Shown one piece after another: positions 23,461 to 33,025 of a DNA stretch of 64,000 nucleotides. Made by a program: the position numbers and the translations under genes. A model generated the notes under the pieces. That model saw only the letters and a program-made list of their open reading frames with translations, was not told the DNA's origin and searched no databases. Each line of letters begins with the position of its first letter. The stretch's first letter is position 1. Source of the DNA: Putridiphycobacter sp965230195. GTDB lineage: Bacteria; Bacteroidota; Bacteroidia; Flavobacteriales_D; Crocinitomicaceae. The stretch lies in assembly GCA_965230195.1 (NCBI GenBank), contig OZ245997.1, positions 992,001-1,056,000 on the forward strand, given 5' to 3'.

Positions 23461-25059
23461 GAACAGCACGACAGAAGGACGACGTCTATCGCCGCGACGT
23501 CCATCAGCAGCCCTTCTTCAAAGATGTCCCCGTTTCCGTCAACTATGGGATCGACTTGCCGAAGCGATCCCAGACCCGGGTACCCATCCAGGCCTCTTCA
23601 TTGCGAAGAGCCACTGAACGATGATGATCAGATGTTGGACTCCCGACGGAAGTGATGCAGGAATGTGAAAAAGCGAAGGAAGAGATGAAAGCCATTCGAC
23701 GGAGGTGATGGTCGCTGCTGCTGAGGCTGGGACGAGGGACACGGTGGTGTAGATATCTCGTAAAGCTCTTTTTGCTGCAACAGCTGGAGGAGTTCAATAC
23801 ACATGCGCGAAATGAACCGGAAGAGAAGGACTCCCCATTAACTGCTCTGCATGACTCCCTGCATCATTCTCTCGCAGTCGATTCTGCACCAAGCCGTGAG
23901 GAGTTATGCTGATGGTTTGGTTTTGGATGAGGTTGCTAAAGCGATGCAGACACTTAGAATGGAGAAAAGGGGTGATGAGGAGATGCCTCAGAATGGTGAA
24001 TATCACAATCGCTGTGTCGTTTTTGAGCATTTCTATGCAGATGAGCATGCGGCAGCGCTTGTGGGACATGCCGGCTTCATTCTGGGCGTAACTGCAAAGG
24101 AGCTAACCCATCGTTCAATGAACATCGCCGATTCTATCGTGAGCCCATCTTGCGAAGAGATACCGCATCAAAGTCTGCATAAAATGGTCTAACAGATGAC
24201 AAACCAGAAACTGATTCCGCAGTTTGAAGCACATATTTCTGATACGGTCCATCGTCTCTGTCTTCTCTTTCAAGTGGATCCAAACGAGATGCCAAGTTCA
24301 GTTCAATACCTGTGGAAGGGTCACTGTCAAATGAAGTTTCCATTGCAGATCGCGAGAACGCAATTCTTGCAGCCATTGATGAAAAAATAGAAGGCGCTGC
24401 GGAGATGCCCGATCGCAACGAAATCGACTTGGCGACCGCTGTTATCTGCGAAGTGCATCAAGAAGTCCAATCTATCTGGGCGATGATGTCCAATCTCTTG
24501 GAAAGCCATGTCCTGGGCCAACAAGTTCAATCAGAAAAGGTCCTCTTCGGAACGGTGAGTGCATCTCTAGAATTTGGCATTCATTGTACCAGGAAAGACT
24601 GATCTATCAAGAGACGATGATCCGACTGCATGCAGCGTAAGGACCCCTTTGGACACAAGTTATAACATGGTTTTCCTGGCAGACACACTGAGTGCTTGCT
24701 ATACAACATCATGAATGCTTGCTATGCGCCTGGAGCAGTCAAAGGACTTGCAGCGTTGAGGGAGATACTCAATCAAGAAACGGAGTCTGCCATAAGGGAA
24801 CAGCAAGAAGTGAGGACAAGTTGTTTCGGAGAATGGAATGCGAGATGCTGTTTCAGTTAACAGACCAGTTGGATCATTGCAAGAGACTCGGGCCGGAATA
24901 TCTTTCACTCGCACAGGAGTACACAACAGCAAAGGTCTGTCAAAGAATAGCAGTTTCATGGAAATGAAGGGTTTGGGATAGGAGAGCTTAAAACATGCAC
25001 AAGCCACACTGAAAGACATGGAAGCAATGGAGAGAGATTTGGACACCATGAAACCGTAG
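23461..25059 (+). CDS. HAUS4: Augmin (HAUS) complex subunit 4-like
   Basis: Augmin recruits gamma-tubulin to the side of existing microtubules. The reading starts MNSTTEGRRLSPRRPSAALL at 23461. Helical exons follow: LHQAVRSYADGLVLDEVAKA near 23890, HNRCVVFEHFYADEHAAALV near 24010, NAILAAIDEKIEGAAEMPDR near 24360, and AVICEVHQEVQSIWAMMSNL near 24440. The C-terminal part matches plant AUG4 best: LLYNIMNACYAPGAVKGLAA (near 24700), then RLGPEYLSLAQEYTTAK and ATLKDMEAMERDLDTM, stop at 25059. The order, helical character and final motif agree with HAUS4, although similarity is low, as is usual for this family. Exon borders are only partly resolved. Converges with CSN3, with stop codons about 100 bp apart. 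Confidence 0.6.
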
Positions 25060-25162
25060 ATTTCGCCCAGACACAACCGTGCTGGTGACAAGACCAGCGA
25101 TGGACATGTTCACTGGCGTGTCGCTGAGAAAAGGTCTTTGTATGGATGATCGTGTTATCTGG

Positions 25163-26538
25163 TTAGCCATCCAGTTTGGAGTGCTGCTCCGTTTGGAGGA
25201 CTTTGTTTCGGTACTCTGGATCGAGTTCGATTTTGTCTTTGACATTTTGCATACGTTCTCCTAACTGTCTGACATCTTGAAGCATCGCATCGAGTTGCGC
25301 TGTCGTTCCGATACGCTCATCCACCTCGCTGTCTTCTATGAAGGACACTATTCTCTTTTGGCCGCTGATTTGGACAGAGATCTGCTTCTCCTTAACCAAT
25401 TCCACTAGCAAACGCTCTGCAGCATCTTCGTTTGGCAACCCAACTGCCGATGCGATATCCGACAGCGAACGTGTCATGTAACTTTGTGTCAGTCTACAGG
25501 ACAGACATCTTAAGAGAGATGAATGCGGTATGGGGACGAACTACGCTTTGACGTCTCTGCGGGGAAGACAGGCGACGACTTGTTTGACGATGCCAAAACA
25601 GTTGTCCTCTTCAAAAATCTCTCTCCCCTCCAGCACTGCCTTCTCGACAGCATCCCTGCTCGAATCTACAGAGCGCGGCGTTTCTATCCACGTGCATGGC
25701 GAGAATCATAAAACGTGCCTCTGTAAGCTTCGGTTATACGAAGGTAGGGGATCATCGAAGGGGCTCTCGATAATCTCAGAACAGAGCTGGAGCTGTATCT
25801 GGGCAACTCTGGCACATGGCCCAATTCCAAGAGAGATACGAGGGTATAGAACTTGTAGACCATCAAAGTTATGGCATTGGATGCAAGGGTGGGTGCCACC
25901 AATGCTAAATGAAAGAGCTCCAGCGCCCGGGGATACTCCTTCAGTCCAACACACAATCGTCCTCCATAATAGCAATAGAGCAAGAAATCCGTCGGAGTGA
26001 GATGCGTCCGAGCAGGGTCCATCTCATAGATATCCGAAAACAGAATCTCTCTGGCTGCCCCGTAATGACGCGATAAAAGACAGAGCTGAAAGAAATCTGC
26101 ATGTAATGGAGTGAGCGTATCCACAGATGGTGCAAATTTCTGCACGGCATGACGCAAGGGCAGGACCGCTAACCGGGGCTGCTCCATTTGCATCGCGTCC
26201 TTCTTGACAGCCCGAGCCACGGACAAGAATTTTCCTCCCAGTGTATCGAGAGTGGCTGGGTTGCATTCTTTGAGAAAACGCACGGCGTGTCTGAACCATT
26301 CCGCGTCACCGCGTCGATTAGCAGTTCCAAGGCTCGACTTCCAGTTCCACAGAACATAGAGAGAGGCAAAAGAGTGCTCGGCGAAATTCAACTCCGACAA
26401 GAGATCGGCAGGTTTCGCCGCAATCAGTGTGCTGTTGTCGGAGAGCAATCGCAATAACTCGGAACGCTCTTCGGGGCTGTTCGACAAACCAATGATCGCT
26501 GTCGTCAGGGTTTCGAGGTCGGCGTTGTTCGAGAACAT
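25163..26538 (-). CDS. CSN3: COP9 signalosome subunit 3
   Basis: CSN3 is a PCI-domain scaffold subunit of the COP9 signalosome, which removes NEDD8 from cullins. The long first exon (26538-25684) is an all-helical repeat region with LTPLHADFFQLCLLSRHYGA, DFLLYCYYGGRLCVGLKEYP and ALELFHLALVAPTLASNAIT, the conserved CSN3 core. After a short intron the winged-helix PCI end reads SLSDIASAVGLPNEDAAERL and KRIVSFIED, followed by the C-terminal helix (LDAMLQDVRQLGERMQN). Total size near 420 residues is normal. The start codon is 45 bp from the DOHH start on the other strand, so they share a minimal promoter. Confidence 0.9.
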
Positions 26539-26583
26539 GGTGCAGAAGGATGCGGATAGACGCGTGATGTTTCGTACGGTGTG

Positions 26584-27525
26584 ATGATAGGAAAGCTCCG
26601 AGCCAAACTCGAAGATCCAAACACGCCGCTTTCGCGGAAGTATCGTGTTCTCTTTGCGCTCAAGAACCTGAAGGATTCAGCAGAAGCGCACGATGCCCTG
26701 CTTGTTGGACTCAAAGACTCTTCGACGTTGTTCCGTCACGAAGTGGCTTACTGTCTCGGTTTGTTATTTGCTCTACCCTCGTTTGGAGCGGATCCTGTTC
26801 GCTGTTTAGGCCAAACGCAAAATCCGGCAGGTATTCCGGAGCTGGTAAAGATTCTGAGCGACCCAGAGGAGCACCCCATGGTTCGACATGAAGCTGGAGA
26901 AGCGCTGGGAGCCATCGGTACTTTGGAATGCCTCGCTCCGTTGGAGGCGCATAAAAACGATGACGCACCTGAAGTCCGAGAAACATGTTTGCTTGCCCTC
27001 CAGCGCATCGACGAAGCAGCCAGAGGCCATGTGCAAACATCCAGAAGCGATTACGTTTCAGTTGACCCCACTCCAGCAGCAGCCATGACTGCCTCGTTGG
27101 CACAGCTCAAGACCTGTCTGCTTGACGAAGAGGCCACGATGTTTGATCGGTACAGATCTCTGTTTGCCTTGAGGAATATCGGAGGCCCGGCTGCTGTCGA
27201 TGCCATTGTGCAGGCTTTCCACTCCTCCAGTGCTCTCCTGAAGCACGAAGTGGCGTTTGTTCTCGGACAGATGCAGGACAAAACAGCCGCGCCCGGTTTG
27301 CAACGCGTTCTTCAAGATGTGGACGAGAATCCAATGGTGCGTCATGAGGCGGCAGAAGCGCTGGGATCGATTGCGATGGACGATTGCGTCGCGTTACTGA
27401 AGCAGTATGCAAAAGATCCCGACCCCATCGTCGCCGATAGCTGTCTGGTCGCTCTGGACATGTTAGAACACGAACAATCGGGCGCGTTCGAATATGTGGA
27501 CTCGGGAATAGACGAAACACAATAG
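26584..27525 (+). CDS. DOHH: Deoxyhypusine hydroxylase (HEAT-repeat dioxygenase)
   Basis: DOHH finishes hypusine on translation factor eIF5A using a diiron centre. This is a single uninterrupted frame of about 313 residues, the usual size. The four metal-binding His-Glu pairs are all present in symmetrically placed HEAT repeats: FRHEVAYCLG (about 26735), MVRHEAGEALG (about 26885), LKHEVAFVLGQ (about 27245) and MVRHEAAEALGS (about 27335). YRVLFALKNL and YRSLFALRNIGG open the two halves. I use the ATG at 26584, because the preceding in-frame codon is GTG. One of the few intron-free genes here. Confidence 0.95.
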   Translation: MIGKLRAKLEDPNTPLSRKYRVLFALKNLKDSAEAHDALLVGLKDSSTLFRHEVAYCLGLLFALPSFGADPVRCLGQTQNPAGIPELVKILSDPEEHPMVRHEAGEALGAIGTLECLAPLEAHKNDDAPEVRETCLLALQRIDEAARGHVQTSRSDYVSVDPTPAAAMTASLAQLKTCLLDEEATMFDRYRSLFALRNIGGPAAVDAIVQAFHSSSALLKHEVAFVLGQMQDKTAAPGLQRVLQDVDENPMVRHEAAEALGSIAMDDCVALLKQYAKDPDPIVADSCLVALDMLEHEQSGAFEYVDSGIDETQ

Positions 27526-27644
27526 ACGAAAGAAGAATCACGACAGCAGCCAGTCACAGAGTCGCCGTTTTAGAAGCAGATGACGTATGGACGGAATTCG
27601 ACGATATATGTATGCTCCGTGTTTATCCAGATGCGGCCTCATCT

Positions 27645-28162
27645 CTATTTTTTGTCGTCGTCGCTGGAATCTGAAGAGGATGAGTGACTGTGACGAGCCT
27701 AAAGAGTATGTTTGTGACGGCGTCCTTCTGTAAGTGACGGTGCTTACGCGTATTTCTCTGGCTTCCTGGCAAAATGCGCATGCGGCGCACCAGCAATGCA
27801 CGCAACAGTCGGAACAGGGCTGCTCCGGTAGATTGTACTTATTGCGCAGCACTCTTCGGGTGGCCGACGTATAGCCTGTGATGTGACTTGTGTAACAATC
27901 TCGTCAACGAACCGATCGTCGGCTTACAAGCAACGGCCGGCGGGAATACCATAGAAAGCAGCGTATGGATGCAACAGTATCCGCAGCAGCCTCCACCGAT
28001 GAGCTTCGATGCGTTTCCAGCATAGAGGCAGACCGAGCAACACCATCCATATATACCTGCATGCCAAATCCGACAAGCAGATGAGGATGGGAAACGCGCA
28101 CAGATATCGCATTCTGAAAAGCAGTCGCAGAGGCCTGTCGACCAGGTTTTCGTATTGCCCAT
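27645..28162 (-). CDS. PLAC8-domain cysteine-rich membrane protein
   Basis: PLAC8 proteins (plant PCR/CNR type) are small plasma-membrane proteins linked to metal efflux, Ca2+ influx or organ size. The ATG at 28162 reads KTWSTGLCDCFSECDIC, then a short intron, then a Cys-rich stretch with GGCCGYCCIHTLLS (hydrophobic segment), and finally LRNKYNLPEQPCSDC with CWCAACAFCQEAREI, the family's C-terminal signature. A 58 bp intron leads to a Ser/Asp-rich tail ending in DDDKK at 27645. All hallmark cysteines (CC and CxxCxC patterns) are visible. Converges with DOHH, 120 bp apart. The substrate cannot be inferred. Confidence 0.88.
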
Positions 28163-28399
28163 GTTGCGTTTTCGCCGGTCGATTCTTTAGAAAGTCAAAC
28201 GGAGACTGGTAGTTGAATGATGCAGAATGATATCGTCGTACGTATAGGAGTTCACGTGAATGTAACGTGCCGATGACTGTTGCAGTCACCGTTCCTGCCG
28301 GGCAACGAGAGCGCGAATTGAGGAACGACTTTACTGTTCGGAGCAACATCCTTCGAGGTCCATACTCACTGTTAAATACCCACATGGTGACGCGACTGA

Positions 28400-28707
28400 C
28401 TAGGCAGTTGCGTCATCCTGCACACAGAGCCAGAGAAAAGGTGCCCCTTCAATGCCCATGAGAACACCCATATCGAGGCACTGACGAGGCGCGTTGTTGA
28501 CCACCAGGAAAGCTCGACAGTTGACGTGCGGCTTCAAAGATCTGAAAATGTCGTGAGGAACACATCACATGAAACGGCGGCACAGTCACACAGTCGGGGA
28601 GCTAACGGCAATGAGATCATTTCTTCAACCGCATAAACAGAAATGTTCGATGATACCTCTTGCATGGTTGTCACGGCGCTGCTGATACAAGGGCGGTCGT
28701 TCGTCAT
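28400..28707 (-). CDS. Small orphan protein, two exons
   Basis: A reading of about 85 residues from the ATG at 28707 (MTNDRPCISSAVTTMQEV) through YAVEEMISLPLAPRL, a 50 bp GT-AG intron (GTGTGACTG to TTTTCAG) and SLKPHVNCRAFLVVNNAPRQ, ending in an acidic tail at 28400. The second exon has the strand-helix pattern of a real small fold (RAFLVV, CLDMGVLMGIEG). I cannot place it in a family. The in-phase joining of two protein-like halves through consensus splice sites is the main support; length is within the range of small subunits of nuclear or mitochondrial complexes. Confidence 0.4.
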
Positions 28708-29056
28708 GACCGAGATGTGCTTGCTGCTGAACCACTACGCATTCCATTCGTGCTTCCTTGCTATTAAGCATTTTCAGGATCAAGGAGAAACGCATGCGTG
28801 CTGCACAGTAACTTGCAGAGTGTGTTTCGCGGGTCAGGTAATACGCGAATATTGCCGGAAAGTGTGGAAATGATTTACAACTTCTCGTTTGCTTAATGTG
28901 GAGTTACCACTACTAGATCTCAAGTCCTATTGTGTACAGATAATCTCAAGAACGGCATCAGCGAAAAAATACCGGCAGAAAATAAGGAGACCGAAAGAGG
29001 CAACAATATTGCTGATTCGAACAACCAAAAATGACTGGCACCGACATATGTGCGGT
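28708..29056. other. Short intergenic stretch
   Basis: Between the small orphan gene and the BRO1 gene stop codon (both minus strand). Only chance frames; probably promoter of the orphan gene and 3' UTR of the BRO1 gene. Confidence 0.4.
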
Positions 29057-30479
29057 TTAGGTCTTCGGAGTTGATAGCGTGTTCTCGTCCACGGCATCCA
29101 GATACGTGCACGAAACCACGTGAACTACTTGACGACCTTCTACAATAGGCAACAATTTGAAGGGCGTAACATTCGAAAGATAGACGACCGCGTTTTCCTA
29201 CACAACAGATTGGTTGAGAGTGGTTTTGCGCGAAAACTTGCCTCTTCTGCGACTCTTAATCTCTCGGCTGTGTTTTGAATAAGGCGTTCCACATACAGAT
29301 CGATTTCTTTCTTTGCAGGCTTTCTATTTCGGAGGTAACCCAAAAGCATCGCCGTCTGCTTCAATCTCGAGATCTCGACGCCAAACTCGCCTTTCTGGCG
29401 CGCATACATGGCCGAATAACGTTGACAGACCGCTTCCATCAGCCAGCTCTTTCGCTGCACCAGAGGCTAGAAGGCAGAGCTTATGCGAAGAAGGCGTACA
29501 GTTCACGACAAACCTGCCACGAACGGTGAGCCGATTTCTTGACGGAGGATTTGCCGAGCTGTTGCAGCACGTTTGAATAGAGCAGGGATCCACTTCTGGC
29601 GACTCGAAACACTGTCGACGCCAGATTCTTCTCTCTTATCGCTTTCCATACAGCACACTCTTGAGCTTGAGCCAAAAATAATGTCTCGGCGAAGTTGATA
29701 AAATCAGGCGACAAGACAGGAGGCGTCCGGCTCGTGTTCTGTAAAAAGAAAAGTTAAACGTATATCTCTTCCCTAGTCCAAACTTACATTCTCCGCCACT
29801 TCTCGAACCACGGAAAAGACGGATGCAGATTCCTGTGACCAAAAAATGCCGCTCATATATTGCGGCAGCGGAGCGGAACGCACTTGGAATAGTCTGCCAA
29901 TGGCCTGCCTGTCCGGTTCATCCGCATGGCACAGCGCGACTGCCTGTTGCGAAAGAGAAACAGCGAGGTTGAAAAGCGCCGTCGCTTTTTCCAGACGAAT
30001 ATCCACTTCTTTGCTTTTCTTTCGCCCAGACTTGGGACTCCGCCACGTTAAGCATAAAGAAGTGTTGACCCCGTTTAACCAAGTCGAAAACAGTCTGCCT
30101 GTTTTACAGAGAGAACGGTAAAAACTACAAAGAAAGTTTTGCACACGTAACACCGGGGAGCTCGTTGACAGTACTTGACGAATGCGTCTTTGGTCTCTCC
30201 ATCTGGATTTTTTGTCTTAGAAGCAGCAAGGGCTTCCGCACGTATTCGGTTGAGTTCTTCTATCTGGTCAGAAACGCGACGAGTCCCATCACTTCCTCTT
30301 GAAGTGCATAGTGAAGTGGGTGCACGGTATTCGCGTTTCTTTATTTCTTTGAAGGAGAAACAGATGTAATCCGTTGGGTTAGCCATAGAGAAGACAAGAC
30401 CGTCCGCGGCGGGGCAAAAGTTTAGCGCAAATGCTCTCAGCCTTCGGTTTTTATAATGTTCAATGAGCGAGTGACTCAT
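29057..30479 (-). CDS. BRO1-domain protein (BROX-like, ALIX family)
   Basis: BRO1 domains bind ESCRT-III (CHMP4/Snf7) in membrane scission. From the ATG at 30479: a basic start, SFKEIKKREYRAPTSLC and SDQIEELNRIRAEALAASK. After an intron come the hallmark helices: KEVDIRLEKATALFNLAVSL, DEPDRQAIGRLFQ, LSPDFINFAETLFLAQAQEC with VWKAIREKN, then KKEIDLYVERLIQNTAERLR. The last exon reads ENAVVYLSNVTPFKLLPIVE, comparable with the IY.. VP.. L segment that ends BRO1 domains, and stops at 29057. At about 410 residues it is BRO1 only, without the V-domain or proline-rich tail of ALIX, so BROX-like. No C-terminal CaaX box is seen. At least four short introns. Confidence 0.85.
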
Positions 30480-31612
30480 TGTGTTATCTGTGACCGTGAC
30501 CGCACAATACCGCTATCCCACGCGAAATCAATGATATCATTGCGCTCTGGAAGGGTCCAGACACAGTACCACACCAAAAATGTGAAAAGAGTGCGAGACG
30601 GGACGGATGCAGAAGCTGGATATAATGTTACCTAAGCGCTGCGACAGCGCTGACGTCTTTCTGTACCGTGCAACGAACGCTAGCTTTTGAGTTTGCGATG
30701 GCTGCAACAATTTCCTTTCTGTGAGTGGTTTTCGGCAGGGTGTGTTTGAAAAGAAGCCTCTTCGTTTCTGAGTTTCCTTCAGCCAAGTGTACTAAAGAGA
30801 CATTTTTGCCTCTGAAGAACGAGATAGGTACCACATCGTCGAATCGTCCCAGAATTGGGCGCCAAGCGAACAAGGTTGTTCGAAGTAAGCGCAGAATGTT
30901 GACTAAGCGAACACGGCGAGACGCTGTCGAAAATAGCGCGCTTGGCTCTGTTGTCGTGCATGTTACGGTTTACTTCGTTGTCTCATTTCAACAGTATTGT
31001 GACTGGCGTGACCTGGTATGTCATATGTTTTCTTTCCCATAACGACGAACGACCGAAGCAACCAAACCTTCGAGCTCTCTTTTTTGCCTAACAGTGTGAG
31101 TTGACACAATGAGATGTCCTAAAGCCCATACGAATAAAATGATCCTTCAGCAAATGTCTCCAACCTGCGTGTTAATGTCTGGGAACACATCAAGGGAAAA
31201 GGACGTTTTCCTTTGCGTCCCGAAGGCAGATGCTTCACTGTTGGTGACCTAATAACCAAATGATGCAGTGCAATTGCACGTACATGGTGTCATGCCTGTC
31301 ACGTTATTGACCTTCAGATTTCAACTGCACCCAAGGATGTGTAAGCAATGGAAAGAGGCTCTGACAACGATAGCTAAACGTATCTTCTAGACATTCGCAT
31401 GATTCGAAGCGTGCAGAACAACTTGTAAAAACAGCGATTGCCATCTGAAGTCGATGGTCTTGACCTGTAAACCGGACGCCCTGCTTCTAGTGCATCGAAC
31501 GCCGTTCAGACCACTCATGCACTTGTCGAAAGTGTTACAGTCAATACACCCAGCGCACGTGCGTTGTAGAGGAATCTCGATTGTGACACTTGTCGGGCAG
31601 CAGAGCTGTTTG
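30480..31612. other. 1.1 kb interval with two competing small reading frames
   Basis: Upstream of the BRO1 gene and downstream of AAGAB. A plus-strand frame (30725-31042, about 105 codons) contains a basic block SSNRPRIGRQANKVV and KRRMLTKRTRRD, and an overlapping minus-strand frame (30873-30628) contains KTTHRKEIVAAIANSKASVR. Either might be an exon of a small gene, but neither shows a start, splice sites and a family motif together. The rest (31050-31600) looks non-coding. Confidence 0.25.
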
Positions 31613-32482
31613 TTATTCGTCCTCAAAGTACTTTGCCAGCTTCAAGGCCAAGCTTGCCGCACGATCTCGCCGCTCTCCATCCGGCATCCTTCTTAACTGT
31701 TCCCTTGCATCTACACATCCGACCTTTAGTACAGTGCCGAGCGCGTCAGACACACTTGTCATCTCCGACAGCAGCTTCTCGAAAGCATCTTCGTCTTGAG
31801 ATGGTTCGAAGGAGGGTTCACTTTCGCCAACCACTGCCGTGCTCTGCTCTTTTTGCCCATTCATTTCCTTTCTGCTCTTCATCGTGCATCCGGGCCACAC
31901 ATGTGCTGCCAATGCTTCCATCACACGTGGCATTCCTTGTCCTTCCTCACGATCCAATCGCCCATCCCACGCATCGTCCGTGGTCGACACTCGAACAAGT
32001 TCAAAGCCATTTGAGAGGCACCAGTGAAGCTCTTTTTCAGAGGATTCGTCAATGTTTGAGTCTGTGGGATTTTCTTCCAAAACGAGAAGGGAGATGCTTG
32101 CATCCCTCATCCTGTTCTTACGTTTTGTATCGTACCATCCCTTGATGGCCGCCAACTCCTCCTTCTGCGCTCTCTGTCCGACGAGAACCAGTGCCTCGCA
32201 CTCTGTTTCCGCCAAATCATCATCTGTGGCCTCTCGCAGGAGACAGTTGTTCACCGTGACAGCTGTTTCGTAATACTTCGTCGAGATTGTCCAAGAACAC
32301 GAGTCGTTGCAGCGCTGACCCGTGAGCTTTTCGGCAAAACCCGTTGGCCGAGCAGCGATGATAAGTACAATGTTCTTCATGGCAGAAGGCTCGCGGTGAC
32401 CTGGCAACTCTGCGATGGTTTGCATTATAGTCGAATGGGTTTGTGCGCTCCGAGAAGGATGTCGACGAGACGAACGAAGCAT
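31613..32482 (-). CDS. AAGAB: Alpha/gamma-adaptin-binding protein p34
   Basis: AAGAB is a Rab-like chaperone that assembles AP-1 and AP-2 clathrin adaptor complexes. Single exon of about 290 residues, near the usual size. The N-terminal pseudo-GTPase part shows NIVLIIAARPTGFAEKLTG, SWTISTKYYETAVTVN and CEALVLVGQRAQKEELAAIK, followed by EKELHWCLSNGFELV and EALAAHVWPG, the most conserved AAGAB block. The acidic linker and the C-terminal helical hairpin (AFEKLLSEMTSVSDALG, then LRRMPDGERRDRAASLALKL) are also present. I keep the ATG at 32482, but the internal methionine (MKNIVL) fits the family start equally well. Confidence 0.87.
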   Translation of the reverse strand: MLRSSRRHPSRSAQTHSTIMQTIAELPGHREPSAMKNIVLIIAARPTGFAEKLTGQRCNDSCSWTISTKYYETAVTVNNCLLREATDDDLAETECEALVLVGQRAQKEELAAIKGWYDTKRKNRMRDASISLLVLEENPTDSNIDESSEKELHWCLSNGFELVRVSTTDDAWDGRLDREEGQGMPRVMEALAAHVWPGCTMKSRKEMNGQKEQSTAVVGESEPSFEPSQDEDAFEKLLSEMTSVSDALGTVLKVGCVDAREQLRRMPDGERRDRAASLALKLAKYFEDE

Positions 32483-33025
32483 CAGCGAAACGCGACACCG
32501 TCCGTATCTGATCTGCGCCGCGTCATTCTATACCTGTGCCGACCGTTGCTACCACCAAACCTCGCCATAGTCTTCTGCCGACCGATCTGGCCACTCTGCA
32601 CGTTAATAGATGACTCTTAAATCTTCCTAGCATCGACGTTCCTTTTGGACCGTATAGATATGTCTTGTTTGATGCATGCGTTTTGTGATGTGCGTCTCTG
32701 ACTGTTGCACTCGGTGCGGTGTCATCGAGTCCATGGTGCATGGAGCGTGATAAGTGCTCCGACTGTTCGCTAACCGTCGATCGTGCCCCCTAATGCTGCA
32801 TTATCTGCCATGTATCAAGGCAGGGTTAACCGAGCAGGCAAAAATTAAACCGTCAACATCGACGCGGACTATTTTTACATCCACAGGCTTCGCTCTATCT
32901 CTGTATGCGTGAAGACAAAGTCGACGTAAAAAATTGGGTGTCATCGACTTTTTTTGCTCAGTCCCTGAGAAAGCCTCTCCGTTCAATTCTTTTTGGAACC
33001 GTACTGTCTGGCTCCGCTGTTTTCT
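32483..33025. other. Divergent promoter region AAGAB / NEK-CAP-Gly
   Basis: About 540 bp between two divergent genes. A minus-strand frame at 32741-32523 (ASNKTYLYGPKGTSMLGR) and a plus-strand frame at 32905-33090 overlap it. The latter, if the transcript starts early enough, would be an upstream reading frame running over the NEK start in another phase. No supported gene. Confidence 0.3.

Noticed and set aside
31633..32145. 170-codon plus-strand frame antisense to AAGAB
   Set aside because: Pro/His/Ser-rich composition typical of the reverse complement of a real coding exon; AAGAB motifs on the minus strand are unmistakable.
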